64,000 bases of DNA. Source: Novosphingobium piscinae. GTDB taxonomy: Bacteria; Pseudomonadota; Alphaproteobacteria; Sphingomonadales; Sphingomonadaceae. The translations under genes were made by a program, and so were the position numbers. The stretch covers positions 1 to 64,000 of the forward strand of contig NZ_JACLAX010000013.1 of NCBI RefSeq assembly GCF_014230355.1, written 5' to 3'. How positions within the stretch are numbered: the stretch's first letter is position 1; each line of letters starts with the position of its first letter. The notes beneath the pieces are model-generated. The model was not told the DNA's origin. It made no database searches and was given only the letters and a program-made list of their open reading frames with translations. Below, piece by piece: positions 34,830 to 43,865 of the stretch.

Positions 34830-35657
34830 TCAGTCCCCGTCGATGAGGTTGCCCAGCGCGCCCAGCACGGAGCCTTCGCCGCGGTTCTGGCCGCCCGCGG
34901 GCATGGCCGTGGCAATCACGCGGCCGGCCAGGCGGGCGAAGGGCATCGACTGGATCCAGACCTTGCCGGGTCCGCGCAGCCGGGCGAAGAACACGCCCTC
35001 GCCGCCGAAGATCATGGTCTTGACGTTGCCGGCCCGGACCACGTCGAACTCCACGCCATAGGTGTAGGCCGCAAGGCAGCCGGTATCGACGTGCAGCTCC
35101 TCCCCGGGGCGCAGCTCGCGCTCGATCACGGTCCCGCCCATCTGGACGAAGACCCAGCCATCGCCGTCGAGCCGCTGCATGATGAAGCCCTCGCCGCCGA
35201 ACAGCCCGGTCATGATCCGTTGCTGGAAGTGGATGCCGAGCTGGACGCCCTTCGCAGCGCACAGGAAGGCATCCTTCTGGCAGATCAACGTGCCGCCGAG
35301 CTGGTCGAGCTTGAGCGGCAGGATCGACCCGGGCACCGGCGCGCCGAACGCGACGCGGGCCTTGCCGCCGCCATTGTGGGTGAAGACCGTGGTGAACAGG
35401 CTTTCGCCGGTGACGAGCCGTTTGCCCGCGCCGAGCAGCTTGCCCATGAATCCGCCCTCGGCGCCGCGCCCGTCACCGAACACGGTGGTCATGCCGATCG
35501 AGGCGTCCTTCCACACCATCGCCCCGGCCTCGGCGACGGCGCTCTCGCCGGGATCGAGCTCGATCTCGACGAACTGCAGCTCCTGGCCCTTGATCTCGAA
35601 ATCGATGTCGTCGGCGAGGCCGGCGCTGCGGGTGTGGGTCCAGGGGGAAGATGACAT
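34830..35657 (-). CDS. TIGR00266/AIM24 family protein
   Basis: A 275-residue AIM24-family (TIGR00266) protein, a beta-rich fold of unknown function found in bacteria and mitochondria. Patterns include ELDPGESAVAEAGAMVWKD, KRLVTGESLFTTVFTHNG, GFIMQRLDGDGWVFVQMGGT and NVKTMIFGGEGVFFARLRG. No signal peptide, so cytoplasmic. The ATG at 35657 follows AAGGAG by six bases, a strong ribosome site. It is convergent with rpoN (30 bases between stops) and lies downstream of the HNH nuclease gene. Confidence 0.92.
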   Translation of the reverse strand: MSSSPWTHTRSAGLADDIDFEIKGQELQFVEIELDPGESAVAEAGAMVWKDASIGMTTVFGDGRGAEGGFMGKLLGAGKRLVTGESLFTTVFTHNGGGKARVAFGAPVPGSILPLKLDQLGGTLICQKDAFLCAAKGVQLGIHFQQRIMTGLFGGEGFIMQRLDGDGWVFVQMGGTVIERELRPGEELHVDTGCLAAYTYGVEFDVVRAGNVKTMIFGGEGVFFARLRGPGKVWIQSMPFARLAGRVIATAMPAGGQNRGEGSVLGALGNLIDGD

Positions 35658-35723
35658 GGCAGGCTCCTTGGGCAAGGCATCGACGGGGGTTTGGCCCGCC
35701 GGCAGGGCGGGCCGGTGACGGGA

Positions 35724-36332
35724 TCAGGCCTCCAGCTCGACGTCCCAGTAAAGCCAGTCGCGCCAGGTTTCGTGCAGGTAGCCGGGCGGGAAGCCGCGGC
35801 CGCGCTCTTGCAGCTGCCAGCTGGTCGGCCGGATCGGTTCGAGCAACAGCGGCATCTGCGCCTGTTTCGGGGTCCGCCCGCCCTTGCGCATGTTGCACGG
35901 CGCACAGGCGGTCGCGACGTTTTCCCAGCTGGTCCGTCCACCGAGGCGGCGCGGGATGACGTGGTCGAAGGTGAGGTTGTGCGGGCTGCCGCAGTACTGA
36001 CAGCTGAAGCGGTCGCGCAGGAACACGTTGAAGCGGGTGAAGGCGGGAAACTCGCTGGGCCGGACAAACTGGCGCAGCGCGATCACCGAGGGGATCTGCA
36101 TGGTCCAGCTCGGCGAATGGACCTCGCGTTCGTAGGTGGCGACGATGTCCACCCGCTCGAGGAACACCGCCTTGATCGCGGTCTGCCACGGCCACAGGCT
36201 GAGCGGATAGTAGGACAGCGGGGTATAGTCGGCGTTGAGCACCAGGGCCGGACAATTGGCAAGGTGCCGGGAGGGATCCTCCTCGGCGCTGCGGAACCGG
36301 GCCGCACGTTCGATCAGCTCGCCCTTGAGCAT
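35724..36332 (-). CDS. HNH endonuclease family protein
   Basis: A 202-residue protein with a C-terminal HNH nuclease fold: CQYCG, LTFDHVIPRRLGG, WENVATACAPCNMRKG, so zinc cysteines and the catalytic His-Asn-His layout are in place. The N-terminal half has YTPLSYYPLSLWPWQTAIKA, conserved in this common alphaproteobacterial group (HNH_5 type). It is a chromosomal core gene rather than a mobile one as far as can be seen; its DNA target is unknown. The ATG at 36332 is preferred to an in-frame TTG five codons upstream. Confidence 0.9.
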   Translation of the reverse strand: MLKGELIERAARFRSAEEDPSRHLANCPALVLNADYTPLSYYPLSLWPWQTAIKAVFLERVDIVATYEREVHSPSWTMQIPSVIALRQFVRPSEFPAFTRFNVFLRDRFSCQYCGSPHNLTFDHVIPRRLGGRTSWENVATACAPCNMRKGGRTPKQAQMPLLLEPIRPTSWQLQERGRGFPPGYLHETWRDWLYWDVELEA

Positions 36333-36484
36333 GGCCTCTGATGGCAAGCGGGCGTGACGGTTTCGCGACAGCGCATGGTCCGATCATGCACCTCGCCCGG
36401 GCCGGGTCAAGCCCTGTGCCCCCCTGCTGCCGCCCGGCAATCCACAACTCGCGATGGCGCGCGGATCGGGCTAAGGCGAAGCCG

Positions 36485-37336
36485 ATGCTCCGCACCCGCT
36501 TCGCCCCGAGCCCGAACGGTCCGCTCCACCTGGGCCATGCCTATGCCGCGGTGGTGGCGCATGATCTGGCGCGCGCGGCGGGCGGCGCCTTCCTGGTACG
36601 GATCGAGGACATCGACGGGGCGCGCAGCCTTCCCGCGCTGGCGGCCGAGTTCCTGGCCGACCTCGCCTGGCTGGGGCTGACCTGGGACGAGGCTGTGGTC
36701 CACCAGTCGGCCCGGCTGCCACGCTATGCCGCGGCGGCCGAGCACCTGCGCGCGCTGGGCCTGCTTTATCCCTGCACCTGCACCCGGACCGAGGTGCTGG
36801 CGGCGAGCCGGGCGACCGGGCCGGACGGGCCGGTCTATCCCGGCACTTGCCGCGGCCGCACCGACCGGCCCGCCGGGGCGGCCTGGCGGCTCGACATGGC
36901 GGCGGCGCTGGCGCGGACCGGGCCGCTGAGCTGGGACGATGCCCTGGCCGGGCGGCAGCTTGCAAGGCCGGAGCGGTTCGGCGATGTCGTGCTGGTGCGC
37001 AAGGACGCCCCGGCCAGCTATCATTTGGCCGTCACGCTCGACGACGCGGCGCAGGGGATCAGCCTGGTCACGCGCGGCGCCGACCTGTTCGCCGCAACCG
37101 ACGTGCACCGCCTGCTCCAGGCCCTGCTCGACCTGCCGGTGCCGCGCTGGCACCACCATGGCCTGTTGATCGGAGCCGACGGGCGCAAGCTGGCCAAGCG
37201 CCGCGGTGCGCCCGCCTTGGCCGACTTGCGCCGCGCGGCCGGCCCGACCGACGGCCTCGCCCTTGCGAACAGCTTGCGCAAGGGCCAGATCCCTGCTGGT
37301 CTAACGCTCGCACCCAGCCTAGAGGACACCCCATGA
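36485..37336 (+). CDS. gluQ: Glutamyl-Q tRNA(Asp) synthetase
   Basis: A 283-residue shortened class I synthetase that attaches glutamate to the queuosine base at position 34 of tRNA-Asp. It has the GluRS catalytic core and lacks the anticodon-binding domain. Seen: RFAPSPNGPLHLGHAYAA (HIGH motif), RIEDIDGAR, the zinc-binding cysteines in YPCTCTR and YPGTC, and KLAKRRGAP (KMSKS equivalent). The ATG at 36485 gives the standard start. Its stop overlaps the start of the HIG1 gene by four bases (ATGA), indicating translational coupling. Confidence 0.93.
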   Translation: MLRTRFAPSPNGPLHLGHAYAAVVAHDLARAAGGAFLVRIEDIDGARSLPALAAEFLADLAWLGLTWDEAVVHQSARLPRYAAAAEHLRALGLLYPCTCTRTEVLAASRATGPDGPVYPGTCRGRTDRPAGAAWRLDMAAALARTGPLSWDDALAGRQLARPERFGDVVLVRKDAPASYHLAVTLDDAAQGISLVTRGADLFAATDVHRLLQALLDLPVPRWHHHGLLIGADGRKLAKRRGAPALADLRRAAGPTDGLALANSLRKGQIPAGLTLAPSLEDTP

Positions 37337-37566
37337 TCTACCTGCTTGTCCCCGTGATCCTCGTCCTCATGGCCATGGTCGTGATCAGCCTGGTCAAGGG
37401 CATCGCCGCCTTCCTGCAGAGCACCCGCACCGACCTCGAGCGCGGCGACGCGCCCGGCGCCAGCGAGATGCAGCTGCTCCAGAACAAGATGATGTTCGCC
37501 CGCATCAAGTATCAGGCAGCGGCCGTGCTTGTGGTTGGCGTGCTGCTCGCCGTCAGCAAGTCCTGA
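37333..37566 (+). CDS. HIG1-domain twin transmembrane protein
   Basis: A 77-residue inner-membrane protein with two hydrophobic segments (about 2-22 and 60-75) separated by a polar loop, and the HIG1 pattern LLQNKMMFARIKYQAAAVLVV. HIG1 proteins in mitochondria attach to respiratory supercomplexes; bacterial members are thought to do likewise but this is not shown for this one. The start codon overlaps the gluQ stop; the adenosyltransferase gene follows 19 bases later. Confidence 0.9.
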   Translation: MIYLLVPVILVLMAMVVISLVKGIAAFLQSTRTDLERGDAPGASEMQLLQNKMMFARIKYQAAAVLVVGVLLAVSKS

Positions 37567-37585
37567 CGCCGCGGCGGATCCTGTC

Positions 37586-38155
37586 TTGGTCAAGCTCAAC
37601 AAGATCTACACGCGCACCGGCGACGACGGCACCACCGGGCTGGTCGACGGCTCGCGCTGCCCGAAGCACACCGCGCGGATGGAGGCGATCGGTGCGGTCG
37701 ACGAGGCCAACAGCGCGATCGGCCTCGCCGCCGCCGCACCGGCGGCCGCGCCGCACCTGTCGGCGCTGGTCCGCATCCAGAACGACATGTTCGACCTGGG
37801 TGCCGATCTTGCCACCCCGGGCGACGATTTCGCCCCATCACCGATGGTGCTGCGGATCGTGCCCAGTCAGGTCGACTGGCTCGAGGGCGCGATCGACGGC
37901 GTCAACTCCGCACTGGCGCCGCTGACCAGCTTCATCCTGCCAGGCGGCAGCGAGGCTGCAGCGCGCGTCCATGTCGCCCGCGCGGCAGTGCGCCGGGCCG
38001 AACGGCGGATGGTGGCGCTGGCAGCGGAAGCTCCGGTCAACCCCGCAGCACTCGCCTATGCCAATCGCCTGTCCGACTACCTGTTCGTCCTTGCCCGCGC
38101 GCTCAACGCGAACGGCGCCGCGGACGCCCTGTGGGTGCCCGGGCAGAATCGTTGA
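37586..38155 (+). CDS. Cob(I)alamin adenosyltransferase, PduO type
   Basis: A 189-residue enzyme that transfers the adenosyl group of ATP to cob(I)alamin to make coenzyme B12. The N-terminal ATP motif VKLNKIYTRTGDDGTTGLVD is complete, and the later SEAAARVHVARAAVRRAERR is the second conserved site. No ATG gives this N terminus; the TTG at 37586 fits exactly (LVKLNKIYTR), as other family members start MVKLNKIYTR. It follows the HIG1 gene closely. No B12-dependent enzyme or riboswitch was seen nearby. Confidence 0.9.
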   Translation: MVKLNKIYTRTGDDGTTGLVDGSRCPKHTARMEAIGAVDEANSAIGLAAAAPAAAPHLSALVRIQNDMFDLGADLATPGDDFAPSPMVLRIVPSQVDWLEGAIDGVNSALAPLTSFILPGGSEAAARVHVARAAVRRAERRMVALAAEAPVNPAALAYANRLSDYLFVLARALNANGAADALWVPGQNR

Positions 38156-38241
38156 GCCCTCGCGGCGCAAGCGCTGCCGTGCAGAGCGGCCGTGACTGGC
38201 CCCGGACCGCCTGAGCGCAGGGCCGCAGGCGGCACCATCGG

Positions 38242-38574
38242 CTAATTGTTTTCAGGGAAGTCGGGGCCGCGTGGCGGCGGGTTCTCGCGCACCGGGAAGC
38301 CGCCGGGCTCGGCCGGAAGCGCCGCGCCCTGATCGCCCGCCGAAGCCGGCGGCGGGGGCGGAGGCGGCGCGGCCTCGTCCTCGGGCGCGAACCAGCTTTG
38401 CGGGGGCGGTGCCACGCTCCGCGCCGGAGGCTTCCCGGCGGTGGCGCGGGCAGCCTCGGTAATCTGCCCGGTGGCCTGCTCGGCGGGTCCGCCCGGACTG
38501 ATGAACAGGGCGACGATGATCAGGAAGGCGATGACGACCACGATGGTCATCCGCGGGTTGCCGGCGATGTTCAT
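38242..38574 (-). CDS. Hypothetical small membrane protein, Pro-rich tail
   Basis: A 110-residue protein with one transmembrane segment near the N terminus (TIVVVIAFLIIVALFIS, about 10-26), followed by a Pro/Ala/Glu-rich periplasmic or cytoplasmic tail with a run of seven prolines. I do not recognise a family. Its ATG overlaps the stop of the 58-codon gene before it (ATGA), so the two are translationally coupled and should act together. Both follow mutS on the same strand. Confidence 0.7.
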   Translation of the reverse strand: MNIAGNPRMTIVVVIAFLIIVALFISPGGPAEQATGQITEAARATAGKPPARSVAPPPQSWFAPEDEAAPPPPPPPASAGDQGAALPAEPGGFPVRENPPPRGPDFPENN

Positions 38575-38747
38575 TGCGGATCGAGAGCCCAGGGATCGGC
38601 GGGGGGCGGCGCAGCGCTGCGCGCGGAGTTGAGCGGGACGATGTCGCCCGCGGCGGCCACCCGCCAGGCCAGCAGCAGAATGCCGGCCGCCCACCACAGG
38701 GCCGACCAGCGGCTGCGAAACACCCGGTTGAGGCGCGGCACCATCAT
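38571..38747 (-). CDS. Small single-pass membrane protein (58 residues)
   Basis: A 58-residue open frame read directly from the DNA. It starts with two consecutive ATGs (38747, 38744), has a basic start (MMVPRLNRVFRSRW), a hydrophobic segment (SALWWAAGILLLAWRVAAA, about 15-33) and a short Pro-rich tail ending WALDPQ. Third positions are GC-rich like the neighbours. It lies 54 bases beyond the mutS stop on the same strand and its stop overlaps the next gene's ATG. That overlap and the sensible membrane topology are the main evidence; the function is unknown. Confidence 0.6.
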   Translation of the reverse strand: MMVPRLNRVFRSRWSALWWAAGILLLAWRVAAAGDIVPLNSARSAAPPPADPWALDPQ

Positions 38748-38801
38748 GCCCGCGGCCTAGCAGGCGGCAGTTAAGGATCTGCTAGCGGCGGCACGGCACG
38801 G

Positions 38802-41438
38802 TCACCCCTCGGCCTCGCGCTTGAGCTGGTAGAGCAGGTCAAGCGCGTCGCGCGGGGATAGCGCGTCGACATCGAGCGCGGCGAGCCGCGCGGCGAGCGC
38901 GGCCCGCGGGTCCGGGGCGGGTTGGGAGGGCTCGTCGCGGAGGGCGGCGAACAGCGGCAGGTCGCCCAGCCCGGCCGCCAGACCGCCGGTCTCGGCGCGG
39001 CCCTGCTCGAGTCGCTCAAGCACAGCGCGGGCACGGGCGATGACGGGCTGCGGCACGCCCGCCAGCCGCGCCACGGCCAACCCGTAGGAGCGGTCCGCCG
39101 GGCCGTCGGCCAGCTCGTGCAGCAGCACCAGCTCGCCCTTCCATTCGCGGGCCCGGACATGGTGCAGGGACAGCGCCTCGCAGCTTTCGCCGAGGCGCGC
39201 GAGCTCGTGATAGTGGGTCGCGAACAGGCAGCGGCTGCGGTTGTGGCCGTGGACCGCCTCGGCCACGGCCCATGCCAAGGCAAGGCCATCGTAGGTCGAG
39301 GTGCCCCGGCCAACCTCGTCGAGGATCACGAAGCTGCGCTCGGTTGCCTGGGCGAGGATCGCTGCGGTCTCGACCATCTCGACCATGAAGGTCGATCGGC
39401 CCCGGGCAAGGTTGTCGGCGGCACCGACCCGGCTGAACAGGCGGTCGACCAGCCCGATGGTGGCCGCGGCGGCCGGAACGAAGCTGCCCGCGTGGGCGAG
39501 GAGCACGATCAGTGCGTTCTGGCGCAGGAAGGTCGATTTGCCGCCCATGTTGGGGCCGCCGATCAGCCACAGCCGGTCGTCGGGCGACAGCACGCAATCA
39601 TTCGCGACGAAACGCTCGCCGCGCGCTGCCAGGGCGGCCTCGACGACCGGATGGCGCCCACCGCTGATCGCCAGGCAGGGCTCGGTCACGATCGCCGGGC
39701 AGCACCACTGGCCCTCGGCGGCGCGCTCGGCCAGGCCGGCGGCCACATCGATCCGCGCCAGCGCCGCGGCGGTCGCGGCGATGCCTTCGCGGTGGGCAAC
39801 GGCCGCGGCGACCAGCTCGGTGAAATGGGCCTCCTCGGCGGCAAGGGCATGGCCGCCGGCCTCGCCGATCCGGCTTGCCTCCTCGTGCAGGGCCAGCGCG
39901 TTGAAGCGCACCGCACCGGCCATGGTCTGGCGGTGGGTAAAGCCGCTATCGGGTGCCATCAATCGATCGGCATGGCGCGCCGGCACCTCGATGAAATAGC
40001 CGAGTACGCCGTTGTGGCGGATCTTCAGCGCGGCAATCCCGGTCTCGTCGCGGTACCTGGCCTCGAGCGCGGCGATCGCGCGGCGGGCATGGCCGGCGGT
40101 GTCGCGCAGCGCATCAAGCGCATGGTCGTAGCCCGGGGCAATGTAGCCACCCTGCCCGCGTTCGGTCGGCGGACTGGCTACGAGCGCCCGGGCCAGGAGA
40201 TCGACGAGCGCGCCGTGCCCGCCCAGCGCGGGAAGCAGCGCTTCGAGCAGGGCCGGACGATCGGCCTCGCGCAGCAAGCGGTCGCGGATCCGCCGCGCCC
40301 CGTCGAGCCCATCGCGCAACTGGCCAAGGTCGCGCGGCGAGCCGCGCCCGGCCACCACGCGGCCAAGCGCCCGACCGACATCGGGCTGCGCGCGCAGCGC
40401 ACCGCGCAGGTCATCGCGCAGCAGCGGATCGTCGTGGAGCCAGCCAACCAGAGCCAGCCGCGCCGCGATCGCGGCGGGGTCCGTGAGCGGCGCCGAAAGA
40501 TCGTCGGCAAGCTGGCGCGCACCGGCGCCGGTGACGCAGCGGTCAACCGATTCGACCAGGCTGCCGCGGCGTCCGCCGCTGCTCGCCTCGAGGATCTCGA
40601 GGCTGGAGCGGGTCGCCTCGTCCATCGCCAGGTGCGCTGCCCCGCTGCGTGCCACCGGCGGCAGCAACAGGGGCAACCGGCCGCGCCCGACATGGTCGAG
40701 ATAGGCGATCAACCCGCCGGCGGCGGCCAGCATGGGCCGGGTAAAGGCGCCGAAGCCATCGAGCGTGGCCACCCCGTGGATGGCACGGAGCCGGTCGGCT
40801 CCTCCGTCGCTCTGGAACTCGCGCACCGGCCGCGCGATCGCCGCGGGTGGGGCAAGCTCCCAGTGCTCGGGCACGACCAGTTCGCTCGCGCCCAGCCGGG
40901 CCAGGGCGGCCCCCAGCCGGTCGGGCGGGCATTCCTCCAGCTCCATCCGCCCGGTCGACACGTCGCAGGCGGCGATCCCGACCAGGCCCCGCAGATCGCA
41001 GGCGGCTGCCAGCACATTGGCCCGGCGCGGTTCGAGCAGGGCCTCCTCGGTCAGGGTCCCGGCCGTAACGAAGCGGACGATGTCGCGCGCCACCAGCGCC
41101 TTGGACCCGCCGCGCTTCCTCGCCTCCTCAGGGGTCTCGACCTGCTCGGCGATCGCCACCCGGCAGCCCGCGCGGATCAGCCTGGCCAGATAGCTTTCGG
41201 CCGAATGGACCGGCACGCCGCACATCGGGATCGGCTCGCCCAGGTGCTCGCCGCGGGTGGTCAGCGCGATATCGAGCACCTGGGCGGCGGTGCGGGCATC
41301 ATCGAAGAACAGCTCGAAGAAATCGCCCATCCGGTAGAACAGCAGGCAATCGGCGGCCTGGGCCTTCAGCGCAAGATACTGGGCCATCATCGGCGTGGCG
41401 CCGGCGGGAATCGCGCCATGGGGATTCTGGGCGGGCAT
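38802..41438 (-). CDS. mutS: DNA mismatch repair ATPase MutS
   Basis: MutS (878 residues, full length) finds base mismatches and small loops after replication and recruits MutL. The mismatch-reading motif is GDFFELFF near the N terminus. The ATPase has Walker [33 protein letters not shown] and Walker [16 protein letters not shown], then ATHYHEL. A helix-turn-helix dimer region follows. The C terminus is Ala/Pro-rich with a final helical segment ([18 protein letters not shown]), as in tetramer-forming MutS. It is divergent from the malic enzyme gene. Confidence 0.98.
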   Translation of the reverse strand: MPAQNPHGAIPAGATPMMAQYLALKAQAADCLLFYRMGDFFELFFDDARTAAQVLDIALTTRGEHLGEPIPMCGVPVHSAESYLARLIRAGCRVAIAEQVETPEEARKRGGSKALVARDIVRFVTAGTLTEEALLEPRRANVLAAACDLRGLVGIAACDVSTGRMELEECPPDRLGAALARLGASELVVPEHWELAPPAAIARPVREFQSDGGADRLRAIHGVATLDGFGAFTRPMLAAAGGLIAYLDHVGRGRLPLLLPPVARSGAAHLAMDEATRSSLEILEASSGGRRGSLVESVDRCVTGAGARQLADDLSAPLTDPAAIAARLALVGWLHDDPLLRDDLRGALRAQPDVGRALGRVVAGRGSPRDLGQLRDGLDGARRIRDRLLREADRPALLEALLPALGGHGALVDLLARALVASPPTERGQGGYIAPGYDHALDALRDTAGHARRAIAALEARYRDETGIAALKIRHNGVLGYFIEVPARHADRLMAPDSGFTHRQTMAGAVRFNALALHEEASRIGEAGGHALAAEEAHFTELVAAAVAHREGIAATAAALARIDVAAGLAERAAEGQWCCPAIVTEPCLAISGGRHPVVEAALAARGERFVANDCVLSPDDRLWLIGGPNMGGKSTFLRQNALIVLLAHAGSFVPAAAATIGLVDRLFSRVGAADNLARGRSTFMVEMVETAAILAQATERSFVILDEVGRGTSTYDGLALAWAVAEAVHGHNRSRCLFATHYHELARLGESCEALSLHHVRAREWKGELVLLHELADGPADRSYGLAVARLAGVPQPVIARARAVLERLEQGRAETGGLAAGLGDLPLFAALRDEPSQPAPDPRAALAARLAALDVDALSPRDALDLLYQLKREAEG

Positions 41439-41552
41439 GGCGCGGTGCTATCGCTGCGCCGGACGCTTGGGAATGCCGCCTACGCCGCTTTCCCCTATCC
41501 TCTCGCCGCGACACGCGATAGGGCGCGAGAGATAGCCACACGGGAGGCCGCA

Positions 41553-43817
41553 TTGTCCGAGGAAAGCAACGTCCGTTTCACCGAACGCGAGGCGCTGTTC
41601 TACCACAACACGATCCGGCCCGGCAAAATCGAGATCATCGCCAGTAAGCCGATGGCGACCCAGCGCGACCTGAGCCTGGCCTATTCGCCCGGCGTCGCCG
41701 TCCCGGTCCGCGCCATCGCCGAAGACCCTGCCACCGCCTATGATTATACCGCCAAGGGCAATCTGGTGGCGGTCATCTCCAACGGCACCGCCATCCTTGG
41801 CCTGGGCAATCTGGGTGCGCTGGCCTCGAAGCCGGTGATGGAAGGCAAGGCGGTGCTGTTCAAGCGCTTCGCCGACGTCGATTCGATCGACCTCGAGCTC
41901 GACACCGAAGACCCCCAGGCCTTCATCGATGCGGTCGCCCTGCTCGAGCCGAGCTTCGGCGGGATCAACCTGGAAGACATCAAGGCACCCGAGTGCTTCA
42001 TCATCGAGCAGGCCCTGCGCGAGCGGCTGAAGATCCCGGTGATGCACGACGACCAGCACGGCACGGCGATCATCTCCGCGGCCGGCCTACTCAATGCCTG
42101 CCACCTGACCGGACGCGAGCTGCGCGACGTCAAGGTGGTGGTCAACGGGGCCGGCGCCGCGGCCATCGCCTGCACCGAGCTGATCAAGGCGATGGGCGTG
42201 CGCCACGACAATGTCATCATGTGCGACCGTTCGGGGGTGATCTACCGCGGCCGCGAGGACGGCATGGACCAGTGGAAGAGCGCGCATGCGGTCGACACCC
42301 CGAGCCGTACGCTCGAGGAGGCCGTGGTCGGTGCCGACATCTTCCTCGGCCTGTCGGCCGCCGGCGCGCTCAAGCCCGAATGGGTCAAGAAGATGGCGCC
42401 GCAGCCGATCATCTTCGCCATGGCCAACCCCGATCCGGAGATCACCCCGCCCGAGGCCAAAGCGGTGCGTCCGGACGCGATCATTGCGACCGGGCGCTCG
42501 GACTATCCGAACCAGGTCAACAACGTGCTGGGCTTCCCGTTCATCTTCCGCGGCGCGCTCGACGTGCGCGCCACCGCGATCAACGAGGAGATGAAGATCG
42601 CCGCCGCCCAGGCCATCGCCGCCCTGGCGCGCGAGCAGGTGCCGGAAGAGGTCGCCGCCGCCTATGGCAAGAACCACACCTTCGGGGTGGACTACATCAT
42701 CCCGGCCCCGTTCGATCCAAGGCTGATGGAGGTGGTGTCCTCGGCCGTGGCCAAGGCGGCGATGGACACCGGCGTGGCGCAGAAGCCGATCGAGGACTTC
42801 GAGGCCTATCGCCTGAGCCTGAAGGCGCGGCTGAATCCGACCACCTCGGTTCTCACCAGCGTCTATGCCCAGGTGCGCGAGACCCCCAAGCGCGTGGTCT
42901 TCGCCGAGGCGGAGAACGAGGTGGTGCTGCGCGCCGCGATCCAGTTCCGCGATTTCGGCTATGGCACCCCGGTGCTGGTCGGCCGGACCGAAGCGGTCCG
43001 CGCCAAGCTCGCCGAGCTGGGTGTGGGCAATCCCGACAGCTACGAGATCCACAACTCCAACGTTTCGCCGCTGGTGCCCGAGATGGTCGCCTTCCTGTAC
43101 GAGCGGATGCAGCGGCGCGGCTTCCTTGAGCGCGACGTGCGGCGGATGGTCAACCAGAACCGCAATGTCTTCGCCTCGCTGCTGCTCGCGCTCGGCCATG
43201 GCGACGCGATGATCTCGGGCCTCACCCGGACCTTCTCGCAGACCATGCGCGAGGTGCGCCGGGTGCTCGATCCCAAGCCCGGGCACGTGCCTTTCGGCGT
43301 CCACCTGATGGTCGCCAAGAACTACACCGTGTTCCTCGCCGACACGACCGTGAACGAACGCCCGACCGCGCAGGAGCTGGCCCACATCGCGGTCGAGACC
43401 GCCGCCGTGGCGCGCCGCATGGGCCATGATCCGCGGGTCGCCTTCCTGTCGTTCTCCACTTTCGGCAATCCGATGGGGCGCTGGGTCGAGCCGATCCGCG
43501 AGGCGGTCGCCCTGCTCGACGCGATGGACCCGGGCTTCGAGTACGAAGGCGATATCGCTCCCGACGCGGCGCTCAATCCGAAGGTGATGGCGAACTATCC
43601 GTTTTGTCGTCTGTCTGGCCCCGCCAACGTGCTGATCATGCCCGGGCTGCAGTCGGCCAACATCTCGGCCAAGCTGCTGCGCGAACTGGCCGGCAACGCC
43701 GTGATCGGGCCGATGCTGATCGGGATGGACAAGCCGGTCCAGATCGCGCCGATGACGGCGCTGGCGCCGGATATCCTCACCCTCGCGGTGCTGGCCGCGG
43801 GCGGCGTGGTCGGCTGA
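41553..43817 (+). CDS. maeB: NADP-dependent malic enzyme, MaeB type
   Basis: A 754-residue two-part enzyme: malic enzyme domain (about 1-430) that oxidatively decarboxylates malate to pyruvate, and a C-terminal phosphotransacetylase-like domain (about 430-750) that in related proteins binds acetyl-CoA for regulation. Seen: LAYSPGVAVPVRAIAED, HDDQHGTAIISAAGL and VVVNGAGAAAIACTEL (NAD(P)-binding), then VFAEAENEVVLRA in the second domain. No ATG suits; the TTG at 41553 follows GGGAGG by five bases and gives LSEESNVRFTEREALFYH, the standard start. A hairpin follows the stop. It is divergent from mutS. Confidence 0.95.
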   Translation: MSEESNVRFTEREALFYHNTIRPGKIEIIASKPMATQRDLSLAYSPGVAVPVRAIAEDPATAYDYTAKGNLVAVISNGTAILGLGNLGALASKPVMEGKAVLFKRFADVDSIDLELDTEDPQAFIDAVALLEPSFGGINLEDIKAPECFIIEQALRERLKIPVMHDDQHGTAIISAAGLLNACHLTGRELRDVKVVVNGAGAAAIACTELIKAMGVRHDNVIMCDRSGVIYRGREDGMDQWKSAHAVDTPSRTLEEAVVGADIFLGLSAAGALKPEWVKKMAPQPIIFAMANPDPEITPPEAKAVRPDAIIATGRSDYPNQVNNVLGFPFIFRGALDVRATAINEEMKIAAAQAIAALAREQVPEEVAAAYGKNHTFGVDYIIPAPFDPRLMEVVSSAVAKAAMDTGVAQKPIEDFEAYRLSLKARLNPTTSVLTSVYAQVRETPKRVVFAEAENEVVLRAAIQFRDFGYGTPVLVGRTEAVRAKLAELGVGNPDSYEIHNSNVSPLVPEMVAFLYERMQRRGFLERDVRRMVNQNRNVFASLLLALGHGDAMISGLTRTFSQTMREVRRVLDPKPGHVPFGVHLMVAKNYTVFLADTTVNERPTAQELAHIAVETAAVARRMGHDPRVAFLSFSTFGNPMGRWVEPIREAVALLDAMDPGFEYEGDIAPDAALNPKVMANYPFCRLSGPANVLIMPGLQSANISAKLLRELAGNAVIGPMLIGMDKPVQIAPMTALAPDILTLAVLAAGGVVG

Positions 43818-43827
43818 TGCCATTGGC

Positions 43828-43851
43828 GCCGGCCCTCGATCAAGGGCCGGC
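43828..43851. terminator. Hairpin between maeB and the chemoreceptor gene
   Basis: A perfect 9-base-pair stem GCCGGCCCT / AGGGCCGGC with loop CGATCA lies ten bases after the maeB stop and fourteen before the stop of the convergent chemoreceptor gene. There is no T run, so it may act as a weak or Rho-assisted bidirectional terminator. Confidence 0.6.
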
Positions 43852-43865
43852 CACCGTCACGCCGG

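Noticed and set aside
36847..37332. Upstream extension of the HIG1 frame
   Set aside because: It is an out-of-frame shadow of gluQ; the ATG overlapping the gluQ stop gives the conserved HIG1 protein.
38922..41552. Upstream part of a 1631-codon frame that continues into maeB
   Set aside because: The first part is only the antisense shadow of mutS. The malic enzyme has its own TTG start with a ribosome site at 41553.
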